64,000 nucleotides of DNA. Origin: Narthecium ossifragum. Taxonomy: Eukaryota > Streptophyta > Magnoliopsida > Dioscoreales > Nartheciaceae. Shown one piece after another: positions 60,099 through 64,000 of this stretch; the stretch's first letter is position 1; every line of letters begins with the position of its first letter. The notes beneath the pieces are model-generated. The model saw only the letters and a program-made list of their open reading frames with translations, was not told the DNA's origin and did not search any database. The translations under genes were made by a program, and so were the position numbers. Where the stretch lies: positions 15,407,897-15,471,896 of the forward strand of contig OY986975.1 of the NCBI GenBank assembly GCA_963920575.1, given 5' to 3'.

Positions 60099-61195
60099 TC
60101 AAACATGGTTCTCTGCAACTTTCAAGAGACAGTCGAACAATTCCTGGGGCTTGGAGAACATGACCATATGATCAGAGCCTTCAATCACCATCACATCACA
60201 TCCCGAGGCTTTGTCAACCATCCATCTCTGGACTCCCTCGTCAATAGCCTTGTCTTGTTTGCTCACTATATAGACTCTAGAGACAGAACCAAATTTCTCC
60301 ATGGTGAGCATGGATTTATCATCCAAATCCTCCAGAAACATCTTTGCTGGTCTACACAACATGCTAGCAAGCTTCAAATCCTGAGGAATGGTGGAACTAT
60401 GGTGTTAGTGATGGATTTTTGCATGATGTATGGAACATACGCACAGCATCATTCTTTGCAACCAGTCATAGTTTGATTGATGTTCCTAATTAAGTCACGT
60501 TTAAAGGTCCAAGCACCAAGAACAAAAAAAAGGAAAAAGAAACAAGTCATATCTACATAAATCGTCTCACCTCCGGCGGAGAATTTTGATACATATTAGC
60601 AGTCAGGAACTCAACACCAAGTGATATTGTTGTTGGATGATTCTCCGGTCCTCGGCCAAACACGCACGTCGAATCCAAAAGGAAATCTGGAGTGATTGCT
60701 CGAAGGAGGTTCTACATGACCATACACGCGACATATACAGCTGTGAAAACATATATAGGAGAGAACAAGAGTAGTAGAGGCAAGACAAATGCATCTATTG
60801 GAGCTAGATAGAAATATTTGTACCTCAAAATAAGCCTCGGAGGGTGCTAAGTTTGGCGATGGCATGAATGCAGCGGCGAACACGGCGACGGAGATCTTGT
60901 CAGGGAAGGCCTCCATGGCCAGGGACATGCTCAAGCCACCGAAGCTGTGGCCGACGAGGACCACCTTCTCGTCGGAAGGCAGCATGGCCATCACCTCCAT
61001 CAGAGGCTGCACGTATTCACGGAAAGATTGCACCTCATCAACCTGGTTGGGATGGATACCACACCCCGCCATGTCTACCGCGGTGGCCCTGTGGCCTGCC
61101 CTCTCCAGCAGCGCAGCGAGCTTGTACCAGCACCACGCGCCATGGCCACCGCCATGGACCAAAATGAAGTGCTTCTTGTGGCTCTCGTTGGCCAT
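60099..61195 (-). CDS. MES: Methylesterase, SABP2/MES family (alpha/beta hydrolase)
   Basis: Three exons: 61195-60824, 60711-60571, 60380-60099, all GT-AG; 795 nt, 264 residues, the usual family length. [17 protein letters not shown] gives the oxyanion region, Ser84 lies in LVGHSFGG, Asp214 in YIVSKQDK and His242 in [11 protein letters not shown], a full triad with spacing like SABP2. The family hydrolyses methyl esters of salicylate, jasmonate or IAA; some members are hydroxynitrile lyases or alkaloid esterases, so the substrate here is open. Cytosolic; no signal peptide. A TATA box (TATATAAG) lies at 61254-61261, about 60 bases before the ATG, giving a short leader. A pseudogene copy is 9 kb away on the same strand. 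Confidence 0.94.
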
Positions 61196-61253
61196 CTCTA
61201 TTGCAGTAGTCTTTGTGGTTTGCAGATGGAGTTGTGGAGAAGAGACCTTGTTT

Positions 61254-61261
61254 CTTATATA
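61254..61261 (-). promoter_or_regulatory. TATA box of the MES gene
   Basis: TATATAAG on the minus strand at an appropriate distance from the start codon. Upstream, at 61312-61348, the phrase ATGCCCTTTGTGATAGTTTTGGA is tandemly duplicated. Confidence 0.6.
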
Positions 61262-61549
61262 GGTTGAATACATCATCCTCTTATAGTACAGATTCCTTTC
61301 GTTGATGCCCTTTGTGATAGTTTTGGATGCCCTTTGTGATAGTTTTGGAGCCTTTAGTGTGAGAGCAACTTTCATTTTGTTACACATTGTGCATGGTTAG
61401 ATCATTACATTGGCCTGATCAATGATCTTGCAATAATAATCCATTTCTAATCTAATATATACCCGTTGATAGGTGCCATTGACCTACCCTTAAGCTAGAC
61501 ATAAAAGAAAAGTTGGATATTTAGAACTGATTGAAGAACTTTGTGTTAG

Positions 61550-61552
<3 letters not shown>

Positions 61553-61581
<29 letters not shown>
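61553..61581. repeat. (TA)n microsatellite
   Basis: Uninterrupted TA run in the upstream flank of the MES gene. Confidence 0.95.
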
Positions 61582-61585
<4 letters not shown>

Positions 61586-61955
61586 AAATTAAAACTCACC
61601 GTTCCCATCAGGATATAAGGCTGGGAGTTCCAATCTTGTCTCTTTGTAAATTTTATATATACAGTGTCCAATATATTAAGTCGTACTTGTCATCAGCCAC
61701 CAATTGGTAGTTAAATAAATTAAAGTCTCTTCTTTGGGACATTTCCAACCATTAGAATATTATATACAAATGTGAGATATGGTAGAGGTAGTTTTGGTAT
61801 TTCAGTCATGAAGGGTTTTAAGTCAACCTCCATTTGTTTAACATTTGATATTTATTGTCTGACTAGCATAAAATTTGCCCCCATCTGAGGGTAAAGTGGG
61901 CATATGTATAAATAAATAAATATATAAACACATCACCCTGCCGCCTAATAGGATA

Positions 61956-62120
61956 CACTACAAAAATACAACTCTTTTTACAGTGGGCCAAAACTGTTGC
62001 TTGAAGTATCCGAACCGCTGCTAAAGGAATCAGACAGCGGTTCAAACAAAACGTCGCCGTTGCCCCTGCTGGCAAAAGCTTTATGGCAGCAATTTGGTGA
62101 CTTAAAGCAACGATTTAGTT
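61956..62120 (+). mobile_element. CACTA-like transposon terminus
   Basis: CACTACAAAAATA followed by subterminal repeats of the type GCAGCGGTT / AACCGCTGC / GCAACGATT, which is the usual face of plant CACTA (En/Spm) ends. The opposite end and any transposase were not found. Confidence 0.55.
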
Positions 62121-62639
62121 GTGTCCAGAGATAAAAGACTCTATGAGATAGAGGATCTAGAAGAAGGCGCACCAACTAGCCTAGTTAAGAAGGAGGAAAC
62201 TCCTTGACCTCATGGGGACAGTAGGAGCAACCTTACTAGCGCACCAATTAGTTAAGTTGAGAATGAGGATAAGCTCCTCTATCTCCTAGAAATAGTGCAA
62301 GCGCCTTTGAGTACTGATGGCTTAGGTCCATTGAGAGATGATTCTCAGGACACAGAATTACGTAGAAGCAAATATGGAGTTATCCTTCTCGTCTTTTTTT
62401 AGATTGATAGTGAGACTTTCATAACTGCTCCGCATGATGATAGAGAGCATGTTGTTAGAAAGACCTTCTCATCCCTTGCTAGCATAGAAAAGACCATGTA
62501 TTGTGAAAGATGTCTATTCTAATGCCAATACAAATATTTTGAGGTTTGCTCTACTGCTGATTGTGGAGTTGTTTGGTTAGTGTGTTTTTTCAGCATTAGG
62601 AGTTATCATAGACACCTGGGGGTGTAGTGATGATCCATG
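62121..62639. other. Transposon-like debris
   Basis: Frames such as VEDLEEGAPTSLVKKEETP look like degraded coding sequence, possibly a copia linker, but no domain can be named. Confidence 0.3.
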
Positions 62640-62870
62640 GCATGGTTGCCGATGTCAAGGATTCCTATATGTTTTTTAGAATACCAAACATCTTGATATG
62701 GGATGTCACTTCACTAGAGACATGATTGCATCAAGGAGGTGATCCTAAAGCGTATACCTACGAGTAATATGATTGTGAATCCTCTGGCAAATCCCATTAT
62801 TGAGAGACTTATAGCTTATGTCAGGGTTCTAGAACTCTATAGGCTTGTCATGTGTTCGAGATTAGTTGAT
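62640..62870 (+). pseudogene. Ty1/copia RNase H C-terminal remnant
   Basis: Reads NTKHLDMGCHFTRDMIASR, then after a one-base frame change VILKRIPTS and NPLANPIIERL. These match the copia RNase H end (TKHIDVRYHFIRD...V-x-I-x-TS-x-N-x-AD-x-LTKP). No intact frame. Confidence 0.65.
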
Positions 62871-63457
62871 CACTCCTTAATTTATATATAAGTCACTTGA
62901 GTTAACTTAGTTATATGTACTTGCATGATTGTTGAGTCTCGTTGAGATAGCACACGCATGACGAGCATGTCAAACAGGCAAGATACACTCACACGAGCAA
63001 TCACCCTTGGCGCTTGAGATAGTGAGCAAGGATGAGACAAGAGTGTCACCCTATTGGCAGATAGGATGAGACCTGAAGTTAGAATGTCAATAACAGTCAT
63101 TGCCCAGTGTCTGTTATGCCTGTTATGGCAAGCCAGATGTGAGATCTTGATTTGGCGCCTTGGGAGGCGAGCAAATGAGAACACTAGTTAGGCGCTTGAA
63201 GAGCGACTAGACTAAATCTATACGGTAGATATGACATGCGCTCTTATTTGAATGAGCTTTCCCCGTAGCATATACTTCATACTGCATGCGGTTTGGACCG
63301 ATAGAGGAAGTGAAGAGAATGGGTCCCTACTTCCACATTGTGTGAGCCCTTGGGTCATTTTTACATGAGCAATATCATCGTGCTCTTTGACCTTTGACTA
63401 CGTCACAAAGTAAAGGGATAATGCTGCTAATTTAGCGTGTTTCCTATGGACATAAGT
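62871..63457. other. Probable LTR or linker sequence after copia debris
   Basis: No gene. The words GGCGC and TTGAGATAG recur, and the sequence follows the copia RNase H stop as a 3' LTR would, but no LTR edges are proven. Confidence 0.35.
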
Positions 63458-64000
63458 TGTGAGGACCTATCCCTCTACCCCTGTGGCTCGTTGTAGACCG
63501 CAAGGGCAATTTGGTAAATTACGCCTTGTTGGTTTGTTCCACACCCGCGTGCGCACATACAGCCCTATGTTTGATTTGTCGTGCTTGTTAGGACCCTAGA
63601 CGGGCCTAGGATCGAAAGATCCGAACCCGGGCGCACGCCAGCTTGTTCGTGGGACAACTGGCGGCCCTGGAGCGATCGATCGGAGTCGGAGTAGGCAACC
63701 GCCTTTGACGTGTCCCTTGACGTGTCTTGATCTTGCTGTTCTTGGTGTTTTTGGATGCCTCTTGCTTAGTATAATAACCTATTTAAGTTTCATAAGCTTT
63801 GGTTGAGATTTTAGTAGGATTTAGGCATGATTAATCTCGGGTTTTTCGGTTTCTGCTGTTCTTGAAAAACAGCCGGTTTACGGCGCGTTTTTCGACCGGT
63901 ACGTGCATGATATTTGGTTATGATGAACATAAGAGTTGTAGATCTTTGAATCTACTCTCAGACCCAACTAATTTCATAATTTTCAGATTTTCCTACGATT
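63458..64000 (+). repeat. Third, diverged member of the 2.45-kb LTR-like family (cut by window end)
   Basis: Starts TGTGAGGACCTATCCCTCT, then shares ordered blocks with 28377 and 31221: GGCAATTTGGTAAAT, CCACACCCGCGT, TTAGGACCCTAG and GGATCGAAAGATC. More diverged than copies 1 and 2 are from each other. Confidence 0.7.

Overview
This is nuclear DNA from a flowering plant. The sequence shows multi-exon genes with GT-AG introns, plant Ty3/gypsy, Ty1/copia, LINE, hAT, Helitron, MULE and CACTA-type elements, and pieces of plastid ndh genes. The species cannot be named. The GC-rich first exons with AT-rich, transposon-filled introns would suit a monocot or early-diverging angiosperm, but this is inference. 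Two runs of exactly 200 N (26428-26627 and 51440-51639) mark scaffold gaps in a draft assembly.

Host genes. Only three genes look intact. Two are tandem, same-strand paralogues of lecithin:cholesterol acyltransferase-like phospholipase (LCAT4 type), at 12008-25345 and 37628-43441. Each has 11 exons with identical intron phases and a complete Ser/Asp/His triad. The first is swollen to 13.3 kb by a MITE, a LINE and other repeats in its introns. The third is a three-exon methylesterase (MES/SABP2-type alpha/beta hydrolase) on the minus strand at 60099-61195. A decayed MES copy lies at 49796-51111 and abuts a duplicated piece of the 3' flank of the second LCAT gene, so LCAT and MES sequence have been shuffled together locally.

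Transposon layout. 1-11573 is the 3' part of a Tat-lineage Ty3/gypsy element (dual RNase H) that carries a spliced antisense gene with a plant mobile domain. Its 3' LTR ends about 430 bp before the first LCAT gene. 26628-34139 is an old chromovirus-type Ty3 element, interrupted twice by 2.45-kb LTR-like units of one family; a third member begins at 63458. 35946-37143 holds two head-to-tail mini-Helitrons, the first split by an hAT element with a perfect 8-bp target duplication; a third copy is inverted at 44923-45109. 45119-47434 is a copia-like LTR followed by a mosaic of plastid-derived fragments (ndhB twice, ndhE). 47762-49663 is a Pack-MULE with a perfect 9-bp target duplication that carries fragments of two unrelated genes, a CHX cation/H+ exchanger and HMG-CoA reductase. 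52796-55468 is a copia-like element reduced to LTR-gag-LTR. 55469-59960 is LTR-like noncoding sequence. 61956 starts a CACTA-like terminus, followed by copia pol debris.

Unifying oddity. At least three unrelated LTR families here carry dense arrays of short CpG-containing palindromes (GGTCGACC, GGATCGATCC, and TCGACC/GGACGAT words), downstream of or around their promoters. The strongest discoveries are the two-donor Pack-MULE, the spliced antisense gene in the Tat element, the mini-Helitron family and these palindrome arrays.
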